A stretch of DNA of 64,000 nt from Thelonectria olida. Taxonomy: Eukaryota > Ascomycota > Sordariomycetes > Hypocreales > Nectriaceae. Below the pieces are notes generated by a model, which did no database searches, was not told the DNA's origin, and saw only the letters and a program-made list of their open reading frames with translations. Position 1 is the first letter of the stretch. Each line of letters opens with the position of its first letter. Positions 46,657 through 58,221 of this stretch are shown here, in pieces. Location of the stretch: positions 107,397 through 171,396 of the forward strand of contig JAGPYM010000052.1 of assembly GCA_020736575.1 (NCBI GenBank), given 5' to 3'. A program made the translations under genes and the position numbers.

Positions 46657-47510
46657 TTAGAACTCTTCGACCACTGCGTACTCTTTTGTCCACTCGCGGG
46701 CAGTTTCGTAGTACTTTGCGCGATCTCGGTGCCACATCTCAGTCGCAGGACCGTACGCGAAGTCGCTAAGCAGCGGATCATCTAACATCTTAAAAATAAA
46801 TTCCAGGCCTGCGAGACGGTAGATATTAGCTTGGCACAGTCTTCCGCTACACGTTCCATAATTCACTCACACTCAACGAAGGTCAGCGCCGGGGACCAAT
46901 CCATAGCTGTGCCGTTCCCGCGCCCAGCTATATCGTACCGAGTCCACGCCTTGCCCGGCCCTGATTCGAAAGTCTCGGTACAGATAGCCCCATTGGGATG
47001 GACGCAGGCATGATATATCTTAGTCGTGAAATAGATATTCGGTGCTCCCATCGGGTAGTGTTCCGGGACCACGATGTTAAGGAAGAACACACCTCCCTCA
47101 TAGACACTGGCTTTCTAAGACTCAATGTCAAAAGATGAACATCGATACTGACTTATATGTAGGGAAAGAATGAGGGTCATACTGGGCCATGAATCACTCC
47201 TGTCAATTTGCATACTGCCCCTTCCGGCTTGTCACCAAACACTGCGTCGTGGGGTATGTGGAGAGACAATGTTGAAGATGGATTCCCCTCTAAGTAGAGT
47301 AGCTCTTTTAGAACCCTCTTACCGACCGCCCCTAAGACCTGCTCGCGAATGTTATCGATAGTTGTAATATTAGAGGTCATATTTTGGGTTGGCTCTGACG
47401 TTGGTGGCGACACTCTGGAAGTGTTTGATAGAGACTTTGTGAGAATCTGCAAAACACCCTGGTGCGAGTTCCGTGCAGCCAAGTCACGAGCGGTGAATGT
47501 TTTCGGGGCC
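46657..47510 (-). other. E2 ubiquitin-conjugating (UBC) module at the C terminus of the NLR-type gene
   Basis: About 200 residues in three exons. The UBC fold begins GKRVLKELLYLEGNPSSTLS and ends its first exon at KLTGVIHGP. After a 68-bp intron it continues KASVYEGGVFFLNIVVPEHY, PMGAPNIYFTTKIYHACVHP, NGAICTETFESG. The HPN tripeptide and the following catalytic-type cysteine are present. WSPALTF and, after another intron, LEFIFKMLDDPLLSDFAYGP and RAKYYETAREWTKEYA complete the helices. Between the cysteine and WSPAL there are about 27 residues rather than the usual 8-10, an enlarged active-site loop reminiscent of CDC34/UBE2G-type E2s. If expressed alone it could be a working E2; a separate gene model is therefore possible. 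Confidence 0.8.
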
Positions 47511-49828
47511 TGTACCCTACTGTCCTGTCTTGGGGAGGTGCTTGAGGGATGTTGGGACCGCCAGTGCCTTGTTTCTGAACAGTATTCCTTCCAGCGCGGC
47601 AGGTAAGACTTTGGTCCCCAGCCCGAGCAAGTAATAACTGCACGACGTCCACATGTCCATTTTCAGCGGCATCATGCAGAGGCGTTCTCGACATAGCGTC
47701 GGCGGCATTTACCTCCGCGCCGGCATCTAGAAGACTGCGAACAATATCCAGGTGCCCGTTTTGGGCGGCTCCGTGAAGCGGCATTGAATCATCGAGATTT
47801 CGGGCTCTAACGTCGGCCTTCGATTGTAGCAGAATTTTCACAGTCTCAGAGTGCCCAGCTGCGCAGGCCTTGTGGAGAGGTGTCTCTTGAAGGATGGTTC
47901 GAGGGTTCAACTGACATTTGTTAGCAAGGAGCAGCTCGCAGCCCCGATGAAAGCCTCTCCGTGCTGCGATATGAAGTGGCCTGTTCAAATGCGAGTCTTT
48001 GGCGTCCACGTCAGACCCCAGCTTGATCAGTTCTTCCATGGCGTCTGGAAACTCGTGCTCAACAGCAACGCGCAGGGCAGTCTCGCCATCGTCTGTCGCT
48101 ATAGAAACCAGGTCGGGATCCTTGGAAGAGAGAAGATTGATCATTCTGACGCTTCCTCGCGCCGCCGGTATGAAGGACGCTCCAGCCGCGATTCGTACTC
48201 TCTCGCACATTCGAGCCAGAATGCATCAGAAAGTTAACAATATCCTCCTGGCCGTTGCTAATGGCCTCGAAAAGTGCCGTTCGTCCGCTTCGAGCCCGCC
48301 TGTCGAGATCTGCTCCAGCGCTATGAAGTACTTCTACCGCCTTTAGCGGTCCTCGCCGAGATGCCTCATGCATTGGGATGTTGTTATTGGTGGCCTCCTG
48401 GGCTCCATTCGGCGAGGCTCCATTATCTAGAAGACCTGCATCGCGTCCAGGCAACCAACCCTCGTGGCTGTAAAAAGAGCAGTAGTGCCATCGGATGCTT
48501 CGCCATCTACGTCGCACCTCTGACGGAGTAAGAAAGAAACCACATGCGGTATTGAGAGTCGACAGGCCAGCCACAGGGCAGGGGCGTGTTTTGGAAACGT
48601 CTGACTGTAAAGATCGTACTTGGTATTCGGCAACAAGAATGCTTGTAGACAGCTTTCTCTGTATGAAGTCTCCTGAAGCATTCTGACCACTAGGTCGCCA
48701 TCTTCAATCTCTTCTCGCCGAGACTTCGCAAAGTGCATGGCCCACGACTTGGACGCATAGAGCAAGAACTGGTGTTCTTCAAGGCGAGAGTCCATCTCGG
48801 CGTCCGTGTTGCATCGCCCCGATGAAAAAGACGGGAAAAGGAGGTATGTCAAGCAGGATTTTGCCATCTCGTCGTGTAGCTGCTCAAGGGGTCCCAGAGG
48901 TTGTCTCTCCAGGAACTCCTGGAATGTGTGGTGGACGAATCGCACTCTCCTACTCTCCTTTTCGATAATAACGATACCTTCGCAAGATGATATGATACGG
49001 TCAATATCGACGAGACAGCTCGCGTCAAGGGACGCATCCCCATCCTCGATCGAAAGTCCATGTGTCAGTTCTAGAAGGGTAAGTGGGCGAGTAGCGCAGA
49101 GAATCCAGCCTATAAGTCGTGTCGCGCTGGGCGCCATATAGGACGAGAGTATTCGCGAGAGAAGTTCCGCGTAGGTAGATTTAAGACTCGCGAGAGGCGT
49201 TGATAATCCGCGACGAAGGCTGCGCACACTGGCACATCCACGGAGATTATCCATCTGAAGACGGGCCATCAAGAACCTGGTCTTATGAGACTCGGAAACG
49301 CACGAGTCAGGAGAATACTTACATCCCTTGCGCTTGCGCTTCGATCGAAGAAACGATGTCTTCGCGAAGGGAAGCATCTTTCTTAACATGAGCCTGGATT
49401 CCAGGCTCCCTATCGATCCGTTCCGAAAGATAGAATCGGATGTCCTCTAGCAGCGGTTCGATTTCGGCTAGTTGAAAGCTGTTAGACCACTTGACTTCAG
49501 GTTTAAGCCTCGAGGTAACGAAGACGTTGATGTTCGGGTATTCGCAGAGCTTATTCAGAAGGAGTTCTCTTCCCTGTTCCTCAAGCTCATCCAGGGCGTC
49601 CACAACGATGTGCATTTTTGAATAGCGTTTTACCTCCATCTCAAAGAGGCCGAAAATCTCGTCAAAACTGGGCCTCGTTCCTAGTGCAACGTTCCCAGTG
49701 TATAGTTTGAGAGCCTCGTTACTGAGGTCCGACTTGTAAGCGAGTTGTCGCCATACGGCTGCAACGAGGTTGGTACAAGTCTGCACCAGTGTCTCCTTGT
49801 AGTCGCTACTGCTGCTCAACATATTCAC
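46657..49828 (-). pseudogene. decayed NLR-type gene: NACHT, ankyrin repeats, C-terminal E2 ubiquitin-conjugating domain
   Basis: Minus-strand gene of the fungal STAND/NLR class. The first exon (to about 49322) starts inside the NACHT domain: YKETLVQTCTNLVAAVWRQL, then the Walker B-type MHIVVDALDELEEQGRELLL and INVFVTSRLKPEV. An intron leads to FLMARLQMDNLRGC and the winged-helix part LIGWILCATRPLTLLELTHG. Ankyrin repeats follow (GADLDRRARSGRTALFEAIS, NRPLHIAARRGFHRGCELLL, TPLHKACAAGHSETVKILLQ, SRTPLHDAAENGHVDVVQLL). The frame breaks twice, near 48430 and near 48170, and the P-loop and effector N terminus are missing with a stop just upstream. The last ankyrin (TARDLAARNSHQGVLQILTK) is in the same frame as the E2 fold. 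It is therefore probably inactive as a full NLR, though the E2 end looks intact. Confidence 0.75.
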
Positions 49829-49988
49829 TTTAACCCTTTAAGCACGCTTAGTGCGACAGACGGGTACCCGTCCGCCTATTAGCCGCCTCACGCGGCGGGG
49901 GTGGTGCACGGACCACCATAGTAATACTCCAGATTAAATGGCGAGTCTGATCCAGCCTCATACATACATCCCTCTTTACAGCTGAGGT
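49829..49988. other. 160-bp head-to-head interval between NLR-type and HET genes
   Basis: GC-rich and rich in palindromes, including ACGGGTACCCGT (about 49860-49871) and GGTGGTGCACGGACCACC (about 49901-49918). It begins TTAACCCTTTAAGCACGC. It replaces the missing 5' end of the NLR-type gene and may be part of an inserted element or a short divergent promoter; neither is shown. Confidence 0.4.
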
Positions 49989-51726
49989 ATGATGCGTCTC
50001 CTGAGAGCAGAGACTCTTCAGTTTGAAGAGTTTATCGGCGACGATATTCCAGAGTATGCAATACTATCCCACTGCTGGGAGCAAGATGAGCTCTCGTACC
50101 AGGACATGTGCAGAGTAATCGAAAATAGCAAAGTGGCGCCAGGAATGAGGGATATTCAGGAAAAGCAAGGCTTCCGCAAAAGCTACAGCTTCAGTCACCA
50201 GGCATTAAAAGATGGCTATGAATATGTATGGGCCGACACCTGCTGCATCGATAAATCCAGCAGTGCCGAACTCCAAGAAGCCATCAACTCGATGTATCGG
50301 TGGTATGAGAGCTCCAGAGTCTGCTCTGCCTACCTCTTCGATGTATCTATCCCTTCTCACAGCGGCAACCTACTTGGCAGAGGCCTGTCCGCAGCAGGAT
50401 GGATCAAGTCTTTCAAGGCCTCTCGATGGTTTACTCGAGGCTGGACACTCCAAGAACTCCTGGCCCCATGGAGTCTAATATTTTTTAACCAGAGTTGGAA
50501 GAAGTGTGGCACCGCCAGTGACTTATATAAAGTCATCAACGCAATTACAGGCATAGATGTCCGAGAGGTTGTCAGAGGTGTGGACCGAGATGGTTCAAGT
50601 CTGGCCGTTTCGAATAGCGAGGCGTATGTCCTGGGCCGCAAACCGGCAGACCACTCTAATCGAGGATCGAGCCTACTCGCTCCTCGGGCTCTTCGATGTC
50701 AACATGCCATTGCTCTACGGCGAGGGAGAGCGAGCATTCCAGCGTCTACAAGAGGAAATTATCAAGGTCGATGAGGATGTCTCCATTCTGGCGTGGAGCT
50801 CTACGGAAGCTGAGACGGGATTCGCGCCTAGTGGCCTAGCTAGGTCACCTACTCGATTTCACAAGTACTCGGACCTAGTGGATCTAAAGAGCGCACGTCT
50901 CCGCTACGTGGGTTTTAATCCAACACTGATACCACGAGGTCTTTAAGCAACATTGAGGATCCGGAGAGATCTGAACGAACAGGCGCTCGCATACGCTGTT
51001 TTAATGACCGAAGGATACCAACGCTCTAAATGGTCGAAGTCCTTAATACTTCCTATTATGTTCCCTGAACTAACCTTCTTACGGTCGGATATAGAGAACG
51101 AATGCATCAGGTTCTCAAATCCCTTTTGGGTCCCATCAGCTTTTGTTGCGGAAGCCGAGCCAGAACCCGTTTGCTTCATCAGACAGGTGCAGGCCGCGGA
51201 TGTAAACCCCAATAGTGACGGGTTGAGCCTTTGCTCAACCGTGTGGAAGGGTTACGTCACGACTTTCACATATCCTGTTCAAACGCAGCCTGGACGTCGC
51301 CATTTTCCTGCCCTTTTTGGTGGGTTCTCCAAAAGCTCGGGATGGAAAAAGGGCGGCCGCATCTTCATCCTGGAATTAGCTGCTCGTGCCCAGGCAGCGC
51401 AGAGGTTCGTTGTTCTAGTCGAATATCAATTGAAAAGCAGGAAAATGGTCGAGGGCCCAACTGTTACAGTCATCAGGTTGCAGCGAGCGATAAATCTGGC
51501 CTATGCTGCGAAGTTGGCGAGGTTGAGGAAACTTCGGTGTGGCTTTACTCTATGTTGTCTCACCGATTGCAACAGCAATACGATTCCAACGGATGAAATT
51601 GTTTGCGTCAGTAGTTTCCATAGTTACTGGATTCATACTAGGGATGATGATTTCGAGAAGTTACCGGTTCGGCCAGTCAGGGAACCTGCGACCAAAGCCT
51701 TTTGCGCTGTAAGGAAACTGCGATAA
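49989..51726 (+). pseudogene. HET-domain (heterokaryon incompatibility) gene, broken
   Basis: HET proteins trigger cell death on non-self fusion. Starting at ATG 49989 (a second ATG follows at once) the frame shows the HET blocks FEEFIGDDIPEYAILSHCWE, YEYVWADTCCIDKSSSAELQ, EAINSMYRWYESSRVCSAYL and SRWFTRGWTLQELLAPWSLI. Family sequence then continues in another frame: ARRMSWAANRQTTLIEDRAY, SLLGLFDVNMPLLYGEGERA. The shift lies between about 50555 and 50610 and no intron of normal size explains it. The C-terminal region is further cut by an in-frame TAA at 50944-50946, after which the same frame resumes (ATLRIRRDLNEQALAYAVLM) to 51726. A CAA-to-TAA change would fit RIP. It is divergent from the NLR-type gene. 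Confidence 0.75.
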
Positions 51727-52181
51727 ATGAGTTAGTTATATAGAAAAAGACGAAATAGATAAGATAATGAAGAAAGATACCGGAGTTAAAGGCATGCTGA
51801 TATCTTTCCTGGACCTTGGACACGAGCACAATCTACCGGCACCGCGACAGCTGCACACAGGCTGTAGGAATCGCATTGCGCGGGGACTACGTATCCGTCG
51901 ACCTTTGTCGTCCTCGTCCCCCACATCTCTCGGGCTGCGCGCGCCGGTGCACACGAAGGCCGCCGCATAAGGCAAACCTTTCCGACTGACACTGTTCCGC
52001 TACGGTAGGTTTCCGGACCGAGTAGCTAGCTATGGTTTTATAAGGATTCCAGGAACGTGATATGTGTCTTCTGTTAATGGAAGAGTAGCGGGGCTGTTTT
52101 GCAAGATTTGTTATGCACTTGTTACGGAAAAAGGTGTAATTAGGGCCACTTTCTTAACATTTGCATGCCAAGAAAGTAAGA
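51727..52181. other. intergenic, no gene recognised
   Basis: About 450 bp after the HET gene, normal composition, no feature recognised. Confidence 0.4.
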
Positions 52182-52455
52182 TTACCGGGTGAGTCTCAAT
52201 GATCTATGGATACTGGATGTTAAAAGATTTTGCCGTAGGGTAACTCCTTTAAATGCTCCGGGGGGGTTGGCTTCCCTGTTGCTAGCCCTTTTAAGAAGGC
52301 TCCAGGTGCGAGAGTCCTTCGTAACCAACTGTACCCAGTCAAAGTTGACAACATGAACCGTACGGCCGTTTTCGATCAGGAATGTAAGGTCCTCCCTGGA
52401 GCAATGGAAGCCTTGAGCCAGGAGAACGAAATCCAGATTGCTAAGGTGGCTTAGT
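52182..52455 (-). pseudogene. possible terminal exon or fragment of an unrecognised protein gene
   Basis: A minus-strand frame of about 85 codons without an ATG ends at TAA 52182-52184. It reads NLDFVLLAQGFHCSREDLTF, LIENGRTVHVVNFDWVQLVT and KDSRTWSLLKRA. It is preceded by a sequence like an intron 3' end (ttaactaagccaccttag). The translation looks protein-like, but I recognise no family. It lies just before the AT isochore, so it may be the surviving end of a gene destroyed by RIP. Confidence 0.35.
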
Positions 52456-52649
52456 TAAGTTGAAAGATCAACCCCAAGGCATATGGATCGATAGTAGTAT
52501 ACCTGATTAAAAACAGCGACGCCAGGAGACTTGTTACGGCCCATGTTATTAACAGTCATATGTTAAACCGCCCCTATAAATTTCCACCCAATTATAAAAC
52601 CCTTACCTAAGTTCACCCTAGATCACTTTATAAATCTAAGTGAACTATA

Positions 52650-52910
52650 AATAAATTTATTTTAAATTACTTTATAAATTATAATAAACCTTTTAAAAAT
52701 ACCTAATATATAAATACTTTTATTAAGCACTTTAAATAAATATAACTATTTTAGCTTTTAATATAATTTAATTATATTTATTTATTTAAAATATATTACT
52801 AAATATAATAACTTATTATATTATTTAAATTTTAATATTCTAATTTTTCTATTAATATAAATTTAAAACTTATTAATTTTATTTATTAGAAATTAATTAG
52901 ATTATTATAT
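52650..52910 (+). repeat. 5' LTR-like direct repeat
   Basis: Closely matches 62283-62545, sharing the run tttaaataaatataactatt and long stretches either side. Most differences are A/G or C/T, as after RIP. The exact LTR ends were not determined. Confidence 0.6.
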
Positions 52911-53406
52911 ATTAAAAGCTCTTATTTAAAAGGTTATTATATTACCCTAAGTAATATTATACTATTATAATTATATTTAAAAGTTAAGCTATTAATACTT
53001 TTAACTTTATATTAAATAACTTGCCCCTAGCTTATAATACTCCACTTAATAATATAAAAGTTACTACTAAAGTCTAATAATTTTAAAACCTAATTAACTA
53101 ATTTTATACCTAAGTATAAAGCTAAGCCCTAATAGTTTAATAGAAAGAAAAATATAACTCTAGTAAAACAGTTAAGCTATTATAACTGGAACCTTATAAT
53201 AAAAGCCTTAAAGCTATTATACTATTTCTTATATATTTTAAAACTTACTTCTATTAGTTTCTATAAAGGCTAGAGCTATAGTAGAAAATAAAGGTTGGAA
53301 GCTTTAGGAGCAGATGGAAGAATAGGGAGTAAAAATATTTAAATTCTAATTAAATATTTAAAATTAGCAAATTAAGGCAGTTATAAAAATATAAAGACAA
53401 CTGTGA

Positions 53407-53500
53407 GCCCTATTAAGAAGCTTATTATAATAGATATAAGGCTAGGGTTTGGCCTATATTAACCTCTATTATGTGCCTAGATTATCGGCTTTTTTAATAA
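53407..53500 (+). repeat. partial copy of the 1.1-kb inverted-repeat element arm
   Basis: The stretch with aagcttattataatagatataaggct matches the right arm at about 57080-57160 in the same orientation, indicating a further partial copy of that element inside the isochore. Confidence 0.55.
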
Positions 53501-56058
53501 TAATAATAATAAAAATATAAAGAAGGTTCTTATTAGTTAAATATTTATTATAAATATTAATAATAAGATTAGGTTAAATAAGGGGAGGAAAACCCTTATC
53601 TTTTATATATAATAAATTAGATTCTATTAGCCCTAGGTAAAAAATATATATATTAGATAAAAACTCTATTATTTCTCTATTTAATAGTATTTAAAATGCT
53701 TATATAAGTGCATTCCTTCTTATTTAAATAGTTAGTTAAAAATAGAAGATTTAAAAGACACGTTAGATTATTATATATTTTAATATGCCTTTCTATTTAG
53801 AATTATATGCCTTATTAGGGTTGATATTACCTATTAGAATAAGGGCAGCATATACTAGTAGGTCTGCCTTTGTAATTTAAAAATAAGTAAAATATTCTAA
53901 ATAAAAATATAACTAATAAGGTATATAGGGTAAAAATATATTATTATAATTCTTATATTTTTATAAATTTAATAATAAATTTTATTCCTTTAATAGGTAA
54001 AGTATATTTAAGTTATTTTAATTTATATATTTTAAGCTTATATAAAAACTGGCTTTTATAGTTTTTATATAAACTTGCCTTAATTAAAAAAGAGTTATAT
54101 ATACTTATAATTATATAAAGGGAATTATAGCTATTTAGTTTAAATTTATTATAAGAGACTATTTTAAATATAATAATAATATTAGTTAAAATTAAAATAT
54201 AATTAATATCTTTTTAAAATAGAATAATTTTAAAATTATATTTAAAATTATATTTAAAAATATATTTAAAATAGTTAATAAAAAATAGTAAGTAGCTATT
54301 AAAGTTTATAAAATTAAATAATATAAGTTTATTACTATTTATACTATTATATTTTAATAAGTTATAATAAAACTTAAATAAAATAATAATATACTTATTA
54401 AAATCTTATATGAGGGACTTAAAAATACAATTAGAAATAAAATTTATAATATAAAGCGCTTTAAAACCCTTATAAAATATATTATTATAACTATTAAAAT
54501 TAATATATAATAATATAAATATAAAAAAGAAAAAGCTTAAAAATAAAAAACTAAATAAAATACTACTTATAACTTTTACTATTTTAACTAGTATTAAAAA
54601 AATAATAAGAAAAAAGAAAAAGAAAAAAGCTATTAAAAAAACACTTTTTATAATATAAACTTAAATTTAATAGAATTTAATATTACTTAATAAGACTACT
54701 TATAAGTTACCTGCTAGAATTATAAAAAGAAGAAATATTTTAAAAGTAAATATTAAAACCCTAATAAAATTAATTAAAAGTTTAAACCTATTTTTAAAAG
54801 TAAAAAGTATTTAAATAATATTAATAAATAAAAATAGAAAAAGATACTAGTAATAGTAGAAAATAGCTATAACTAATTAAGATTTAGCTATTTTAATAAA
54901 GTTATTTTTACTAGTAATAAGTTATAATATAATAAAAAGAACTTTAATATTATTAATTACTCTATTTTTAAATTATAAAAAAAAGATTTACATTTTAAAT
55001 TAAAAATAAGCCTTTTAATTATACCTTATATAATATAATAAAAAATCTAAAAATAGATAAAGTATATTTAACTTTATAAAGCTTTTAAAGTAAAAACCTA
55101 TACTACTTATAAAAATTATTTTAAAAGTAAATAATTTAAAAACTCTTATAATAACTTATAAAAGAAAAATACTAAGCTTAAAAGGAAGTAATATAATTTA
55201 TATTAAAATATTATAATAACTTATTAAAATATATAATTATTTAATATACTTATAATAAAGTAATTATATAAGCTAAACTATTATAAAAGCTCTTAAGTTA
55301 AGCCTAGTAAATTAAAACCTTATTAACTTTATATAATAAAAACTTATAATTTAAATAGAAAATAATATTTTAAAACTATTTTTAATACTATTAAATTTAA
55401 AATAAGTATAAAAACTTAAACTACTTATTAATAGTTAATATATATTTTTAAACTTGCTTACTAATAGTATTTTAATATAATAAATATATATTTATAAAAT
55501 ACTAAAAGAAGGAAAAGTAATTTTTAAAACTAATAATACTAGTTTAAAAGAAAATATTAAAAAGAAAGCTTAATAAGTGCATTTAATTTATAAAATAATT
55601 CTTAGAAAATAAAAAACTACTATTAAAAACTTTTATATTTATAATATAAACTAATAAGAAATCTAGGTAGGAAATTATAAACCTAATTAATTTTATAAAA
55701 ATAATATACCTATTTTAAATATAATATACCCTAACTATTATATAATTTTATAAGTATTATATTATAATTATATATATATATAATACTTATTATATAAAGC
55801 TTAAAATAACTACTATTTAATATAATTAAAATTATACCTTATAAAATAATAGTATTAAATAACTAATTTTATATATTGAAAAAATATAAGCTAGTTATTA
55901 TATTTAAATATTACTATTTTTATAAAATGTATATACTTCTTACTTAGTAAGTATATAAATAGAATATATAATATATTTAAATATTAATATTATATATATT
56001 TTATATATAAATAAGTTAAAATAGTAAATTAGTCTTAAATACACTTAAAACAAATTAT

Positions 56059-57170
56059 ATTATTTATTAAAATAAGCCTAATATTAATATATAATAAAGG
56101 TTAATATAAGTAAAACCCAGCTTTATATTTATTATAATAAGCTTTTTTATAGGGTTTATAATTAGCTTTTAAGTAAAAATCCATATTAAAAACAAATTAT
56201 ATAACTTTATAATATATATAATTTATAAAATGAAATTATAAAATAATAGGTTTAAAATATATATAAATAATTAACTTTATAATTGGTAATTTTATTATTA
56301 TATTAACTCTTTTATATATTTTTCTATTTAATTGCCTTACTTATTTCTATTAGCTTAATTATTTTAAACCCACTTAACCTATTTTTAAACTTCCTTTTTA
56401 GCCTAACCCTTTAGCCCCCCCCACCTTTTAACCCTTATATCTACTCGCCTATTTAACCTACTTTTATTTTTAAATTTTTCCTCCATAAGTAGCCTTTTAG
56501 GCAACCATTCGGATTATTACTACCGCATATAGCAGCTTTTAGAGCTATAGCTTTAAGTTATACCCCTATATTTTTTTAAAAACAATTAGTTATTTCAACT
56601 AAGCCTATTATTCCTTACCCAATTTAGAAGGCAATTAAGTTAGCTAACTTCCCTATTAAGGAATTTGAGATTATCTTCCTACACATTTGGTCTTTTAATT
56701 AGAATATAGCAGCTTAAAAGGACTAGGTTAATCCTTTATATTACCTTTAGTAGTATATTTATATTAGCTAATATAAGGATATTAAGGAGTTATAACTACT
56801 TAAGATGCTTTCTAAGCTTTCTAGTTAGATAAATATATTTAAGGAAATCTATATAACCTAATAGATATTAAGCTGCTATATTAATATTATCTTTTTAAAT
56901 TGTAGTTTATTTAATTAGTAGGAAGTTAGCTATATTAGGTTATATATTATATAATTAGTTAAGTTATATGGACTAGGGTTTAAAGGAGTAATGCTTTTAT
57001 ATTAGAGGCCTGGAATAAGGTTCTTTAAGTAAGGTTTATTTAATAAAGATTTTTACTTAAAAGCTAATTATAAACCCTATAAAAAAGCTTATTATAATAG
57101 ATATAAGGCTGGGTTTTGCCTATATTAACCTTTATTATATACTAGTACTAGGCTTATTTTAACAAATAAT
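56059..57170. mobile_element. nested 1.1-kb element with 123-bp terminal inverted repeats
   Basis: Left arm 56059-56181 and right arm 57048-57170 are reverse complements over 123 bp with around fifteen differences, starting ATTATTT(A/G)TTAAAATAAGCC. The interior of about 870 bp is less AT-rich than its surroundings but no transposase can be read. Target duplication is ambiguous because of the AT-rich flanks. It interrupts the gypsy relic, so it inserted later. Confidence 0.65.
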
Positions 57171-58221
57171 ATAAATAATTAAAAAATAATAAATACTATT
57201 TATAATAGAGCTATAAAACTAGCTAGAGTAGGAAAATTTATAAAACCTTTTAAAAAGGCTTTATATATAATATAAACACTTATATAAAAATAAGTTAAGC
57301 TTTTATTATAAATATAAGTTAAAAGAAAATAGTTAAATATTATAATAAATAGTAAAGTTAAAATAAATACTATTAATTTAAAAATAGTAAATAATTTCTA
57401 GCTATTATAAAAAGAAAAGAATAAACTCTATTTAATATATAATATTAAAAAAACCCCATTTAATTATAAAAATCAAATAATTACTAGAAAGGTTAATTAT
57501 TTTAAAATGTTTATTTAAAGAAAGAACTAGAAAATTAATTTTAATATAATATTATTAAATAGTTATAACTTATTTTAAAGTTACTTATAGTTATTTTAAT
57601 TTAACTCCTATATTAACTAGTATATTAGCTAAATATAAACCTTTTAAAATAATATAGCTAGTAATATATATAATAATTTAATAAATAATAAGAGATTTTA
57701 AACTTCTATTAAAAAGAATAAAATAATATAATAGAGTAATAATAAAAACACTTTCTAACTTATAAAATTAATACTTTTAAAAGGAATATAATATAAATAT
57801 AAAAATACGTAAATATAATAATAATAATAAATAATTGCATTTTTTAAAAAAATATTTACTTAAATATATAAAAACTTTAAAAAATAAAAAGAATTATTTA
57901 ATAATAAATTTAAAAATATACTAATATAATATAAAGTATATAAAAAACTATTTATTAAAAAACTAAAAATAAAACTATTAAAGTATTTTTAATAAAATTA
58001 TAAAATTCAACTTAAAAATAAAATATTAACTATATTTTATAAAATTTATAACTTTAATAAAATATAATTATAAACCCTAAAAAGATACTTTAAAAATAAA
58101 TTAAAAAAAGAATATATTAGAGTTTTTAAATTATTTACTAGCTCTTTAATTATATTTATTTTAAAATTATATTTAAATAAACTCTAACTTATTATAAATT
58201 ATTATAAGCTTAATAATATTA

